64,000 nucleotides of DNA from Argentina anserina (lineage: Eukaryota > Streptophyta > Magnoliopsida > Rosales > Rosaceae), in NCBI RefSeq assembly GCF_933775445.1, contig NC_065874.1, forward strand, positions 12,543,001 through 12,607,000, written 5' to 3'. Positions 46,888 to 58,900 of this stretch are shown in pieces. The position numbers were made by a program, and so were the translations under genes. Under the pieces are notes generated by a model, which was not told where the DNA came from, did no database searches, and worked only from the letters and a program-made list of their open reading frames with translations. Within the stretch, counting starts at the first letter, position 1. Each line of letters begins with the position of its first letter.

Positions 46888-48306
46888 ATGTTTGGAGTGA
46901 TGGCGACATCGGAAGACAGGCAACTAGCTTTTAAAGAGTTGAGGACGGTAGTCAAGTCGTTGGAGGAGTCCTTCGGCAATCGAATGACAACAGTTGAGAG
47001 AAGGTTGGATAATGTGTCACAACTACAGTCGGCACAGGGTCAGCGACTGACTGAGACCAACGACAGGATGAAGAACTTGGTTATGGGTGTCAATGAACAC
47101 GCGAAGAACGCTCACTTGGAGTTCGCGGGGCAGGATGAGCGATTTAAGCAAATCGAAGAAGTGTTGGGGATCCAACGAACTGTCGCCGGCCTTTATGAAG
47201 GCCAGAACCACGACAAGCCAAATGCCACCAAAAGGGCTAGGTCCAACAAGAATGATGTAGCCGGTATCAACAACGGCGTTGAAGCGGACAAGGCCAGAGG
47301 TGATGAGGCTGACAAATCAGATGCTGAGCTTGTCGGACTTACAAGGAGGAAGAAGGTGAAGGCCAAGAAAGGAAAGTTCATGCTGGGAGGTCCCAGACGG
47401 TCGAACACTTCCAAGGTTGAAACTTTACAAAGAGCATTGGCACTTCTTCAACCAGGTGGAAGACAAGGGCGTCAGCACCAGTTCCGTCGCGAGCGACGAG
47501 AGGAGTCAGAACAAGACGTAGAAAAAGGTCAGGGCCTTACCAAGGAGCAAGTCCAGAAGATGATCCAGGAAAGTGTGAGGACCATTCACGGCCATGCTGC
47601 CGCGAACATATCGTATACAAGTCTGTTCCCAGAATGGGTAGCAGCATGCCCTTGGCCATCAGGTTATCGACCAATCAAATTTCAGACTTTCTCAGGAGAG
47701 GGGTCTGAGAATGCAGCTGAGCATATATCGCGTTTTCACAGCGATTGTGGGCCGTACGCGTCTGATTCAGTCTTCAAGATGAGGACTTTCGGTTCATCTA
47801 TGTCAGAGCCGGCGTTGTCTTGGTTCTCCAAGTTAGCGCCAAGGTCCATTTCAGATTGGTCCATGCTCGAAACGATGTTTAAAACGACTTTTGGAAGTGT
47901 TGAACCTGAGGTGGATTTGTCATCTTTGACTTCCATGTATCAACAACCAATGGAGTCGGCAGTAGAGTTCCTAAAGAGGTTCAAGGTTCAGCAAGCAAAG
48001 TGCAGAACGCCAGTTGCGGAACATGATGCCATTCGCATCGCCATAAATGGTTTGGAGACCCGTCAGCGGGTCAAACATCACGATGCCTACTTCTCTAGTA
48101 TGGCAGACTTAATGAACAAGGTAGGTTCCTACCAGGTGTTCCTCAGGGAGATGGAGGACAGTGCCACGGTTCCGAAAGGTTCACCTGTATCTTATCACCC
48201 TGGAACGTTGAAACCACGATATGCGGTTCCATCTAGAACTAAGAGGGTTTCTACTATCTACTCGCATGTAGATCCTTTCTACACACCATATCCATACGAA
48301 GAGTAG
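46888..48306 (+). pseudogene. Gag of element D, N-terminal and capsid part
   Basis: The frame is open back to the primer site, but the first plausible ATG is at 46888 (another at 46900). A coiled-coil-like N-terminus, with KELRTVVKSLEES and VERRLDNVSQLQ, is followed by a basic stretch (TRRKKVKAKKGKF). The Retrotrans_gag domain then runs roughly from 47640 to 48130: IKFQTFSGEGSENAAEHISRF, SALSWF-like ALSWFSKL, FKTTFGS, ESAVEFLKRFKVQQAKC. A TAG at 48304 interrupts an otherwise continuing frame, so the full Gag is longer. Confidence 0.85.
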
Positions 48307-49272
48307 TGGGTCGAGGAAGTAGATGATGAAGTAGCTGCCGTAGAGATAGCTGGAAGACATGCATTGAAGTCTAAGGGTTTGAAGGTATCCAGGGATCCTG
48401 TCAAGATTTCTACAGCAGCATTCACCAAGCCCGAGTATGACTCGTACACCTACAACGCTCACAAGGCTCCAGAAATTCTGGATGAGTTGTTCGCGAGTGG
48501 AAGAGTGAAGCATGATACTGCGCTGCCTACTACAGCGCAGATCGAAGGGAAGAAGTACTGCAAGTTTCATAACTTGTTAAATCACCACACAACTGATTGT
48601 ATTAAGCTCAAGGATCAGTTGCAGACTTGGATTAACAAAGGAATGCTTGGGGTAGACACTGAAAGAGCTGCAGCTTAGGTCGATGTTGATCCCTTCCCTA
48701 CAGTGTCAGTGGTAGAAGTTGCACCATTGACAACACCGTTGAAGACTCATCACCCTTCCAAGTTTGCTGAATATACTTATGATGCGTCATTAGCTCATGA
48801 GATCTTGGACAAGCTTATTGCAGAGGGTGAAACCATGTACCATGGACTGAGTTCCCAACCACGGATGAAGTTAAAGGTAAACGGTACTGTAAGTTCCATA
48901 ACGTTTGGACTCATGATACTCGTATTTGCATACAGCTCAAGGACCAGGTATATCAGTGGTTAGATGAGGGAGTGTTGTCCTTCGCTTCAGAACCTGATAT
49001 GGGTGTGAAGGTAACAACGAAAGGAGTATCCGCGGCGCATGAGGTTGTGATAGCCAAGCAATCTGGCTCGGGGAAACAAAAGAGCATTGTCCAGCACAAG
49101 GAACAAAATGTCGCAAAGGCCAAAACTTATGTTCTTTGAAATCGGTGCAAGAAGGAGTGTTCCATAAACTGTGATAATGCTGATAGCCGCGAGGAGTCGC
49201 AAAGGCACCGAAGGCCTCGTTCGCCGGCAAATCTTTCTGAGGGGAAAGACTTCAAGAAAGCTAGAATTTAGA
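48307..49272 (+). pseudogene. Gag C-terminus of element D with duplicated CCHC-like module
   Basis: The same frame continues after the TAG. It has one module, with EILDELFASG then KYCKFHNLLNHHTTDCIKLKD (about 48424-48650). After a second TAG at 48676 comes a related module, with TYDASLAHEILDKLIAEG then a frameshifted YCKFHNVWTHDTRICIQLKD (about 48750-48985). The C-x2-H...H-x4-C arrangement suggests a variant zinc-binding knuckle, inferred from residue spacing. A stop near 49138 and another near 49267 precede the linker. Confidence 0.7.
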
Positions 49273-50210
49273 TAGATACTTATGCTCAAGGGTTGAAAAG
49301 GTTACACTCAGGTCTGGGCAGGGTCGCGAACGTTCTTGGAGGGCAGCGAATGGGGACAAATGTGCCAGAAGCTCAGGCTTCGGGCGAGGTCCTACAGCGG
49401 CCATACATAGCACCTGCGCCGAGGTCGCTAAAGCCCGATGTCTGGTACGTTCAAGAGCACGAAAGAGCTCAGGAAGCTACGAAAACTCAGAAGAGGAACG
49501 TCCAGAAAAGATGGAGAAAGGCTAAGCGAATGCTAGAGGCGTATAACCGAGGGGAGCTCTCTCGCGATCAGCTAGAGCAGCCACCTTGGTTGTTACGAGA
49601 GACAGTTGAAAAGCTTAGTTTCAAGCCATATGTGCACATTCGCCGGAATGATCGCCACAGGAGGGAGCCATATCCCAGGGAAAGCGTTCATAGTCGAATT
49701 GAACGACCGGTAGAAACTGCTCCTACACGAAGAGTTTCAATCCATGATAGGTTGTCTTACGCGTCTACTGACGGCATAGCAACAAACAAACAACGCGCAC
49801 ATGGTGTTTCTATTCAGCAGAAACAACAGCGAAGTAGTGTTCCTCCACCTACGCAATCTAAATGGATACCTAAAATGTCTATGAGTAGGCCAGGCCATCA
49901 GGAACCAGTCCCAGAGGGAGTTAAGCCACAGTTTGAATGGAAAATGAAGGTCAAAGAACCAACACTAGTGGTTCGAACAGCGCAAAAGTCAACATTGGTG
50001 GTTCCAGAAGAAGGCGAGTCTGCGGTAGTGGTTATTCCTCCTAAGGCTCCTCAGGAACAATCGCTAACGGAGTATCTCATAAGTAAGTTCTCCTCGCGAA
50101 CGTCAACTGGGTCCATGCCGGATGACGATATGGAAGAGTAAGGCGGTAATGAGCATGGGTTAGAGTTTTCTGATCCAGAGGACGAGCTGGAACAAGGGTA
50201 TGATGATGAG
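49273..50210 (+). pseudogene. Linker region between Gag and protease of element D
   Basis: An open 282-residue stretch (49293-50141) is very basic and Arg/Gln-rich. It includes KRNVQKRWRKAKRMLEAYNRG, RNDRHRREPYPRE and a Pro/Ser-rich part. It is followed by an acidic segment (PEDELEQGYDDE). No enzymatic motif is visible. Its place between Gag and protease fits the long linkers of Tat polyproteins. A TAA at 50139 interrupts it. Confidence 0.65.
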
Positions 50211-51130
50211 ATGGTCGCTACCCCAGACTGCAACATGTTTAATCTCTGTCATGGAGATACCTTTGAGGAAGCAACACCGAAGCTAGACAGAGTTCGTAGT
50301 TGCAACATGGTGTTCACCTTGTCTTCGAAATATGCTCTTCCACGGCCAATGCCATCTCATTTATTCATTGGAGGTGAGACGCAGTCCCAGGAGGTGGGTA
50401 CAGTCGTAGAGTTGTCATCTACCGAGGTGCCAACTGTTAAGAGGGACTCGAGGAAAGAGGGAGCTAATAAATCTCACACGATGACAGAGCTCCGGAGCAT
50501 CTTTATGATGTTCACAAAGCCCACCGCGACCATGACTCAGCACATTAAACCTCTATACATATCAGCTGAAATGGAGGGTAAGAAAGTGAACAAAATCTTC
50601 GTCGACGGCGGTGCAGCAGTTAGTATCATTACCATGAAAACAGTCGAAGCACTTGGCATCGCGAAGGAAAAGGTTCTCAGTAGCAATCTCAAGGTCAGGA
50701 GTTTTGCCGGCAACTTAACTAAGACCTTGGGAGTGTTGATCCTCAAAGTCAAAATAGGACCTTCGGAACTGTTTTAGACATTCTTCGTCACGGATTGCAC
50801 CGCTCCATACAGCATCATACTGGGTAGGGATTGGATACATCGAGCTTACTGCATCCCTTCTACTCTACACCAAGAGATGTTGATGTGGGATCCCGCAACT
50901 GACAAGGCAGAATTAGTAAAAGCAGATGATTGACCATACTAGGTCGCGTCCTGTATTCTGGATGCTGAGTATTATTATGGTGACATGAGGCCTTTAGGAG
51001 TTGTCGGGATAGATACTAAGGGTCGTACAATTGGGGTGACTTCTACATAATTGACACGATGGGGTCTAGTACAGGTCAAGACAGACATAAATAGACCTGG
51101 CTTCATCGTGAAAGCCAAAAATCCTCATCC
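50211..51130 (+). pseudogene. Aspartic protease of element D
   Basis: IKPLYISAEMEGKKVNKIFVD leads into the active-site segment VDGGAAVSII, the D-G-G variant common in plant Tat proteases. Then come VRSFAGN, TLGVLILKVKIG and, past a TAG at 50775, APYSIILGRDWIHRA, the family's C-terminal ILGRxW motif. Stops near 50932 and 51048 and a frameshift near 51,130 separate it from RT. Confidence 0.82.
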
Positions 51131-52200
51131 ATGAGTACATCACTGGCCAAGGAGCAGGCCTATGTGTCTTTTCTCCAACGTTTATCTATTTACAGAGAGG
51201 AACAAGAGGCTTGGGGGGCAGTGGCACTAGTCGAATGCATTGAAGATGATTTGACTAAAATTCAGGCAGAGGAGGAGTTAATTCAACCAGCACCAGCAGC
51301 TTTGGATGATACTCCACCTAAAGTAAAGGATCTAGTAGAGAAGATTAATCTGAGGACTACAGAGGAGCCCATGGAGGTTGGAATAAGCGAGCACTTGGAT
51401 GAGGAACTGAGACAACGTTTGATAGAGTTGTTGCAAGAGTTCCGCGATTGCTTTGCTGAGAAATTTGTGGACATGCCAGGTTTGTCCCCAGATTTGGTCT
51501 GCCATCGCTTACCCATCATGGAGGGGTACAAGCCGGTACAATAAAGTCCGCGACGAATGAGTGCAGACACAGCAGCAGCAGTCAAGAAAGAGGTTCAGAA
51601 CATGTTCCAAGCCGGGATTATCCGACCAGCCAAATACTCTCAGTGGTTGTCAAACATAGTACCGGTACGGAAGAAAAATGGTAAGATTCGCGTCTGCGTG
51701 GACTACCGGAACCTGAATACCGCGACACCAAAGGATGTCTATCCCATGCCCGTGGCAGATATGTTGGTCGATGCGGTCGCAGGACATGAATTATTGTCTT
51801 TTATGGACGGTACTGCTAGTTACCATCAGATTCCTATTTATGAACCGGATAGGCACAAAACAGCATTTCGATGCCCATGGTTCACTAGAGTGTTTGAATA
51901 TAACAATATGCCATTTGGTTTGACCAACTCGGGGGCTACATACCAGCGAGCAATGAACCTAATTTTCCATGATGTGCTGGGGGGTATTCTCGAAGTCTAT
52001 ATTGATGACGTGGTGGTCAAGTCTAAGAAGAGGGAAGATCACATCGAGAATTTGCGGACAGTGTTCACCAGGATGAGAAAGCACAAGCTCAGGATAAACC
52101 CAGCATTTTTGGGGTTCGAGCAGGAGACTTCTTGGGTTTCATAGTGCATGAAAGAAGTATTGAGATCGCGGAAGATAAGGCTAAAGCTGTTTTAGACACG
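51131..52200 (+). pseudogene. Reverse transcriptase of element D
   Basis: The lead-in, with LVECIEDDLTKIQ and EFRDCFAEKFVDMPGLSPDLV, is interrupted by a TAA at 51542. RT then reads VKKEVQNMFQAGIIRPAKYS, WLSNIVPVRKKNGKIRVCVD, MPFGLTNSGATYQRAM and the catalytic YIDDVVVKS. A small indel near 52,115 shifts the frame out of the following FLGFIVHERSIEI-like segment. Motifs A to D of RT are all visible. Confidence 0.92.
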
Positions 52201-52720
52201 CCGGCATCAAGGAATAAGAAGTAACTTCAGAGTTTGCTTGGGAAAATAAACTTCCTTCGACGCTTCATTTCTAATTTCGCTAGCAAAACCGCAGTCTTCT
52301 CTCCTTTGCTGAAGCTTAAGGTGGATCAAGAATTTCAGTGGGGACCTGCGCAACAAGCAGCTTTTGACAAAATCAAGGAATACCTTACTCATCCACTTGT
52401 TCTTAGACCCCAACGGCTGGGAGTACCTTTAAAGCTATACATCTCCGCATCTCTTTACTCCATCGCAGGACTCCTAGCATAGGATGGTGATGGAGAGGGG
52501 GGGCAAGAAGGTTGAATATGCGGTTTATTACTTGAGTCGAACCTTGTTAGACGCTGAAACTAGATACTCGCCGATTAATAGGTTATGTTTAGCTCTGTAC
52601 TTCGCATGTACTAAGCTTCGCCATTACATGCTATCCTTTACTACGGTGTTGGTGGCGCAAACTTATTTAGTGAAGTATATGCTTACCAGACCTATGCTTA
52701 GGGGTTGGATTGGTAAGTAA
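52200..52720 (+). pseudogene. Retroviral-type RNase H of element D
   Basis: SLLGKINFLRRFISNFASKT and FQWGPAQQAAFDKIK mark the end of RT and the connection. VPLKLYISASLYSIAGLLA, YYLSRTLLDAETRYSPI and ALYFACTKLRHYM are the first RNase H. A TAG at 52480 and a frame change sit between the last two blocks. Confidence 0.82.
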
Positions 52721-52723
52721 ATT

Positions 52724-53509
52724 TTGGCGTTATCAGAGTTTTTTTTACAGTATACACCCTTAAAGGCGCTCACAGGACAGACAGTGTCCGACTTCTTGTT
52801 GCATCATCCTATTGTGGAGGATATTGACGACCAGAATGTGGTTGTTTACTTCGTTCACACTCAGCCTTGGGTTTTATACTTCGATGGTAGCAGCACCGAT
52901 CATTTGTCCGGAGCGGGTGTTGCATTGGTTAATCCCTCTGGCGTCAGACATTGTTACTCTTTTCAGCTGGAGTGGAAGTGCACTAACAATCAGGCAGAAT
53001 ATGGGCCCATCATCATTGGCTTGGAGTTGTTGCTTGATCTGGAGGTCACCGAGGTAGAGGTATTAGGTGATTCCATCCTAGTTATTAACCAGCTCAAGGG
53101 GGTCTACAAGTGCAACAACTTTACATTACTCCCTTTTTGGGAACGAGCATCGGAGTTGTTAGACCAATTTGCCGATGTGGTGCTTGATTATATTCCTCGC
53201 GAACAAAATTTCACTGCCAATGAGTTAGCACAACTGGCTACGGGCATTCGCCTGGCAGATGGCGTTCGTGAAAGAATTTTGAAGGTTCAGAGACGCACAT
53301 TACCTTCCTTTATGGCAAGGAAAGAGGTTAACGATGAATGGTTGGTGGCTGTTGTCGACACTATTGATGAGGAATGGCGGCAGCCAATCATCCAGTACCT
53401 CACTGATCCTTCTGCACCGGTGGACAAGAGGGTTAGATATTTCACTACTAACTACGTCCTTCGAGGTGGTGAGCTATTGCGCAGAGCAGAAGATGGTTTG
53501 TACCTGTGA
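52724..53509 (+). pseudogene. Second (archaeal-type) RNase H of element D
   Basis: An uninterrupted 261-aa frame. After LKALTGQTVSDFLLHH comes WVLYFDGSSTDHLSGAGV (first Asp), NNQAEYGPIIIGLELLLDL (Glu), VEVLGDSILVINQLKG (second Asp) and NFTANELAQLA, where the usual last Asp (NxxADxLA) is Asn. This additional RNase H is diagnostic for Tat-lineage elements. The frame's end enters the integrase zinc domain. Confidence 0.9.
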
Positions 53510-54657
53510 TGCATCTATGGAGCTGAGACTAAGAGGTGCTTGCGAGAGGTTCACTCTGGCAATTGTGGTTCTCACCACGCCAGTCCAAAGATGCGGTGGC
53601 TCATTCGCCGATATGGTTTTTATTGGCCTACCATGCTCAAGGACTGCATCAGTTTCGCACAGGGTTGCATCGAATGTCAAATGCATGGGCCAATCCAGCA
53701 TGTGCCTAACGTTCCTCTACAACCAATCATTAAACCTTAGCCGGGTCATGGCTGGGCTTTAGACTTTATTGGGGAGATTCACCCCAATTTTTCCTTGCAG
53801 TACAAGCACATCCTCTTGGCTACATATTTCTTCACCAAATAAGTCGAGGCCATACCAGTCAAGACGACGTCTTCAGAGGTGATCACGGACTTCATCTTCA
53901 AATATATTATCACTAGGTATGGTATTCCAGAATGTTTGGTTGCAGACAGGGGGCAGGTTTCATGGCTGAGAAGATCCAGAAGTTCTTAGCTGGCTATGGG
54001 ATCAAGTTTCTGCATTCCAGTCCTTATTATGCTCAAGCGAATGGCCAGGCAGAAGCTAGGAACCGCGTCATTATGTCTATACTCAAGCGAATGTTGGATG
54101 CAAATCTGCGATCGTGGCATACAGAGTTGGATCACACATTGTGGGCTTATAGAACTTCCAAGCACACTCCAACTGGTACTACCCCCTATGCGTTGATGTA
54201 TGGCCATGATGCGGTCCTTCCTATGGAAATTAATGTTCAGTCGCTGCGGGTTCGCGAACAGCACCAGTAGATTGGGGAGGACTATGTTCAAGCTATGTTT
54301 TAAGAACATGAGGACTTGGACTTTCGCCGGATGGACGCTCTTGATAGCCTGATTGCCGAAAAGAAAAAGAAAGCACGACTTTATGACAAATGCACGCGGG
54401 GACGCAGCTTTGGAGTTGGGGACTTAGTCTGAAAAGCTTGTTTGCCTTTTGGTGAACGAGTTGATGGTCGCGGTAAATGGTCTACTAAATGGGAAGGTCC
54501 TTATGTGATTGATCGAGTAATGGGCAAAGGCGCCTACTACCTTCGCGACACTGACGGGAATGCTCATAGAAATCCCATGAATGGTCGCCATCTTAAGAAA
54601 TATTTTCCTAGTGTTTGGGAATATGAAGATCCACCGACTGCGGTGCGAGCAATATAG
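53510..54657 (+). pseudogene. Integrase of element D
   Basis: The zinc domain is LREVHSGNCGSHHAS...QGCIECQ. The core is HGWALDFIGEIHP (Asp), TRYGIPECLVADRG (Asp) and, after a frameshift near 53,940, YYAQANGQAEARNRVIM (Glu). All three catalytic acids are therefore still encoded. LWAYRTSKHTPTGTTPYALMYGHDAVLP follows. The C-terminal domain ends with KWEGPYVIDRVMGKGAYYL and NGRHLKKYFPS at 54657. Stops replace Trp in TKxVEA and DLVxKA and also occur at 53507, 53738, 54268 and 54300. Confidence 0.9.
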
Positions 54658-55054
54658 CAAGGGTTCGTCTAGTGTTTTCTTGGACTACATTCTTTCAACC
54701 AAGTAAACAGGGGGGCAACAATATGGATACTCAGAGCAATCGCGAATTCAGGCAATTTTTTTGCTCGGTCACGAGCGTTATAATCTATGAGTTCGCGAAC
54801 CCAAAATTTTTTTCGAAACTAGCAAGTTTCTAAAACTTTTTGAGTTTCTTACTTGTGCTCCGGCATTTTGTGTAATACATTGGACCAATATTTGTGGTCT
54901 AGCATGGGTTATAACTTTGGTTACGCGGCAATAAAACAGTACAGGTGTTTTTATGAAACAAATTGTGTTTATTCATATGGGTTTGTGGCCAGAAACTTCA
55001 TACAAGATCTATACTATTACAGGTGAGCCTTAACAAGCTCTGATACCATCTATG
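54658..55054. other. Post-pol non-coding region of element D
   Basis: Begins after the integrase stop and contains an AGGGGGGCAACAA phrase near 54708-54720 that resembles an internal PPT-like purine tract. No frame is supported. Confidence 0.45.
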
Positions 55055-55450
55055 CTAGGTGGAAAGGTTTTCGCGATGCCTCCTGTTCATCCCACCACCG
55101 CGGAAAACTTGAAATTCAACTGCACCAGTTGAGGACCCATTGGAGTCAGCTTGGTGCCAAACATAAGTTCCAATTGGAAAACTGGTGGTAGAATGAGGGA
55201 TCCTGAGCCTTGGTTTGCAGTATTCACCTGATGTTCCTTGAAAGAAGGGAGATTGGAGGATATTGCACATGGGAGGTACAACAGTTGGCGTCGTGTATCA
55301 AAAGAGGTACGTGACGAGCATGTTATACCTATTGGCTCTGGTCCTGGATTCGGCATCCTGCTTCCCAATGCTCGGCGACTAACCAATGATGCATAGGCCG
55401 CGGGAAGGGCTGCCTTTTCCTCTCTTACTTGTAATCCTTCACTAGGAACA
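55055..55450 (-). CDS. Unrecognised minus-strand ORF in the antisense region of element D
   Basis: The frame is open from about 55450 to the stop at 55055. It is protein-like, with TPEIYPTLRVVPSEGLQVRE, then RRALGSRMPNPGPEPIGITC and ending GPQLVQLNFKFSAVVG. It has the same orientation as the PMD gene and lies 530 bp past that gene's stop. It could be a terminal exon of an alternative transcript or a separate captured fragment. A 71-aa frame in another phase is its shadow. The family is not recognised. Confidence 0.3.
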
Positions 55451-55980
55451 ACCCTTAATGTAGGGTAGATCTCCGGTGTGGAACTACAAAGAAGGGAGGA
55501 TGTGAGGGTGGAATAAGACTCTCACCTCACATTTGAGGGTAGAATAAGGCTCTCACGAAATGCTACTGAGTTTGCAGGTCTGGGGGATGAAACTTAAGAA
55601 ACCTAAGGGGTTTCGAAGGAGGAAACGGGATTGACATGGTTGGAGGCTGTGGAAGAAGGTGTGGTGAGCTCTTCCCTTAGGGTTTCGTTTTATAGCAGAG
55701 GAAACTTGGATTCAAGGGTTGAGATTAAAGATATGGATTTGGAGATCACACCCGGGATTAATTGCAGCAATAATGGTCAACCTGAAAGGGTTTGCGCGTT
55801 TTCCAGTATTGATTGCTCCGGTTCACGAGGGTTTGCATGCGAACTTACACGGTGATGAATTGAGTTGGGCTCCGGTCGTGGGCCTGTAGTTGGGTTGTGA
55901 ACGAATAAAGAAGACGCGAGTAGGAGAAGCAGATAGAGATAAGTTACAATTCTTCCTATTGAAATGCATTGATATTCAAG
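55451..55980. other. Intergenic part of element D antisense region
   Basis: No coding frame is supported. On the minus strand this stretch would hold the 3' UTR of the PMD gene. The 74-aa plus frame at 55631-55855 has no motif. Confidence 0.4.
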
Positions 55981-58900
55981 TTACATTTTATGTCCAACAA
56001 GGCGAATATCTAAGAGGAGCTTTCCAGTATCGTTGGCTTTGTCACATATCAGATTGTTGAGCCTCATTTCTTCAGCCTCAGAGGCCGCCAGTTGCCTTTT
56101 GCGCTCTTGTATTTGGGGTACAACACTTCTTATCTCTTCTTCTACAGCCTTGAGCTCTCTAGCTTGCTCAGCTTCAAGTTCTGCTAGTTATTGCCGTAAT
56201 GCACTAATTTGTTGCGTGCGGCTGGTCTTGGCATGATGAAGTTTGGTCCTAAGTTGAGCAGGGTTTTGCGTAACGAATTGTCGGGCATCAGCATTGTGTT
56301 GGGACAGACTCTGAGCTTGGCTCCTCAAGTTATGGCATTCTGCCATGAGACCCAGGATGGTATTCAGTGACTGATCAGCATTCCCGACTAGGCTCGGGTC
56401 AGGTAGCGAATGGCATCCTTCACTTTAGCCAGACGAACTAGATCGGTTAGGTCTTCAGAGGATAGTTTCGCGAGTTCTGCCCGGGCCTGGACAAGTTCTT
56501 GCGACTCTATAGACATTAGGGGGCTGGCCGGACCTAGCATATCATCCAGGAGATCTTCCAAAGAGGGACTAGGGTAATTCCCGGTTGGATCAACAACGGG
56601 TGTAGGTCCATAGGTTCCAACAGTTGACACAATGGGTAGGCTGGAAGTAGTTGCGATTGCCACAACCTACAAGGGAGTAAAGTACAATTAATAAAATAGC
56701 TAAGTGTTTACAAAGAAAGGCAGAAACGCATAAACCGGGAAGTGGTTAAAGGTATTACCCCATCAGAATGAGGAGAGGGAGCCTCGCTTCCTAGAGGAGG
56801 TTACGGTGCGTCATCAGGGCTCGCTGGGTCCGCAGTCGTGAAAGGATGCTCCACATCTTCATCTGCTTGGTTGGAGCTGGTCACGTCTTCTTCATCTCCT
56901 ACCTCATTCTCCAGAATTTGAGTTGAAGAGGAATGAGAGAGCACCGCTGTAGGGACGATTGACATTTGCAACTCTAAGATCTGAGTGTTCGCCACCATAA
57001 TAGGGGAAGTGGTCTGAGTGGTTTCTTGGTTCACAGCCACAGTCGGTAATATAGCAGTCGCAACTTCTTTGGTAGGTGATTGAGTGTCAACATGAACCTG
57101 TGTTAGAGACCATGAAGGATATCATTGACCCACATGCAATCAATATAAGTTAAAGAACTACATCTTAGCGAACAATAAAGTGTTGCTCTGGGGGGCAACA
57201 GCGTGTTTGACTACTTACGGCAGGGTCTTCCATTGCGGGGGCTACAATGTGAGGGGTAGACAGAGGTGTAGAAGTTGGGTTCTCGCGAACCTACAAATCA
57301 GATAAGAATCTGTCAGAGTGGTTCATGATTATAGCGCCAATTGGAACAAGTAGTGTGTTCTTTTTACCTCGATGGCTGCCTCTGGATGGCTGGTTCCAGT
57401 CATTGGCTCAGGGTTGACCTGGTTAGTAATCGCGAGCGGGGAAGAGGTGCTTGAGGCAGCTATTCTTCTTCTCTGAGTCAGCTGGGGGTCACAGATATTG
57501 GTTAGTGTTGAACATTTAATTCCTGTCAGGAGAATCAAATAAGGGTGAGGGCTTACAGGATTGAAGTCTATGGCATCAGGATCGTCCTCGTCATGATCAG
57601 GGCTAGGGGTTGTTTTCCCTCTTTTACGGCCTTGGGAGGAGGAAGCACCAGCTGTGTTCTCAAAAACCTACAACATGAACCAGTTAGTGGTCTTTAATCA
57701 GTGTTGAAACAAGAACTATAGGAGTTCGAAGGGGCGTTAGGATTTTACCCTTGAGGGAACGATTCTGACAGCATTTGGAATAACGGCCTGTAGCAAATCC
57801 TCATCTCCAGGAACCTCAGGGTCCTCCTGCAAATATCTCTTGAGCCCCGTCTGGAAGATGTATTGAAAAATGACCCGCGAACGTTGCTCCCACTGGCCAG
57901 AATTGATTCTCTCCCCCATTGAGGGTAGGCTTCGTCGACACGAAAGCAGTGAAGAATACTCCTACTTGCTAGTACAGGAAGGGGAGTGGGTTGCAATTGA
58001 GACGGGGGCTGGTGTCCAAGAATGGTGTCAGTAACGGGAACCATAGGGCGTCGCCATGAGGAAAACAGGTTCAGACTCTCAATAGGAGGGAATGGAACCA
58101 TTTGAATCATTCCTAACTGCCTCACGAATAGGTGGGGGGCATAGAGTTCTACTCCGTTGCAGGGATGTCGGGGTAAGTCCGCCATTGATACAACATGTTC
58201 AAACAAATACCGACTCTCTCCATCATAGCGTCTGAGGGTCAAGAAGCCACCTCGGATGGCTTTAGGGTGAGTCCGGTCTAGCAGCAGTTGTGCAGAGTCA
58301 AGAGTTGAGGCGTCCAGGGTGTAGAAGTACTCGAAGCATGCTGCGTAGCGAAGAGAGAAGTTGGGCTCTAAACCAACAAATGTGTTCCCCAATACTTCGG
58401 TTAGACGGAAATCCCTTGCATTTTCGTTTCGCAGCTGCACAAAGTAGACCTGAATCCAGAGGTCAAGAATCCACATAGGCCCTGAAAACTTATGGTAATT
58501 GAGGGGTTCCAGGGTGTGTGCACGCAGCATACGGTAGATTTCTGCTAGAACTATTTGCGCTAGACCCACAATGTGGCCATTGTAGAGAAGGGTCGCGAGT
58601 TGCAGGTGGTGCCCAGTCATCTTCTTGGAATTGGAGCAGAACAGGAACTTAGTTAACCAAAATTCCAAGAAGGCAATTCTAGCATTGGCAGTAGGATTGC
58701 GATCAAAACTGGAAACCCAGGAGCCATACGATTGGTAAATACCAACGTCGCGAGTAGCGGTGACCGGGCACTTAGCATCAAAATAATCCTGATCTCTATA
58801 GGGTCTGGTACCAACTGGAAGACCTATGATAGCATATATGTCTAGCAAAGATATACCCATATGTCTAGCAGGCAGCAGTCATGATGGCACATCTGTTGCC

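Noticed and set aside
57523..57556. 34-nt GT-AG intron in the antisense PMD gene
   Set aside because: Too short for a plant intron. The next acceptor (57482) gives a normal 75-nt intron.
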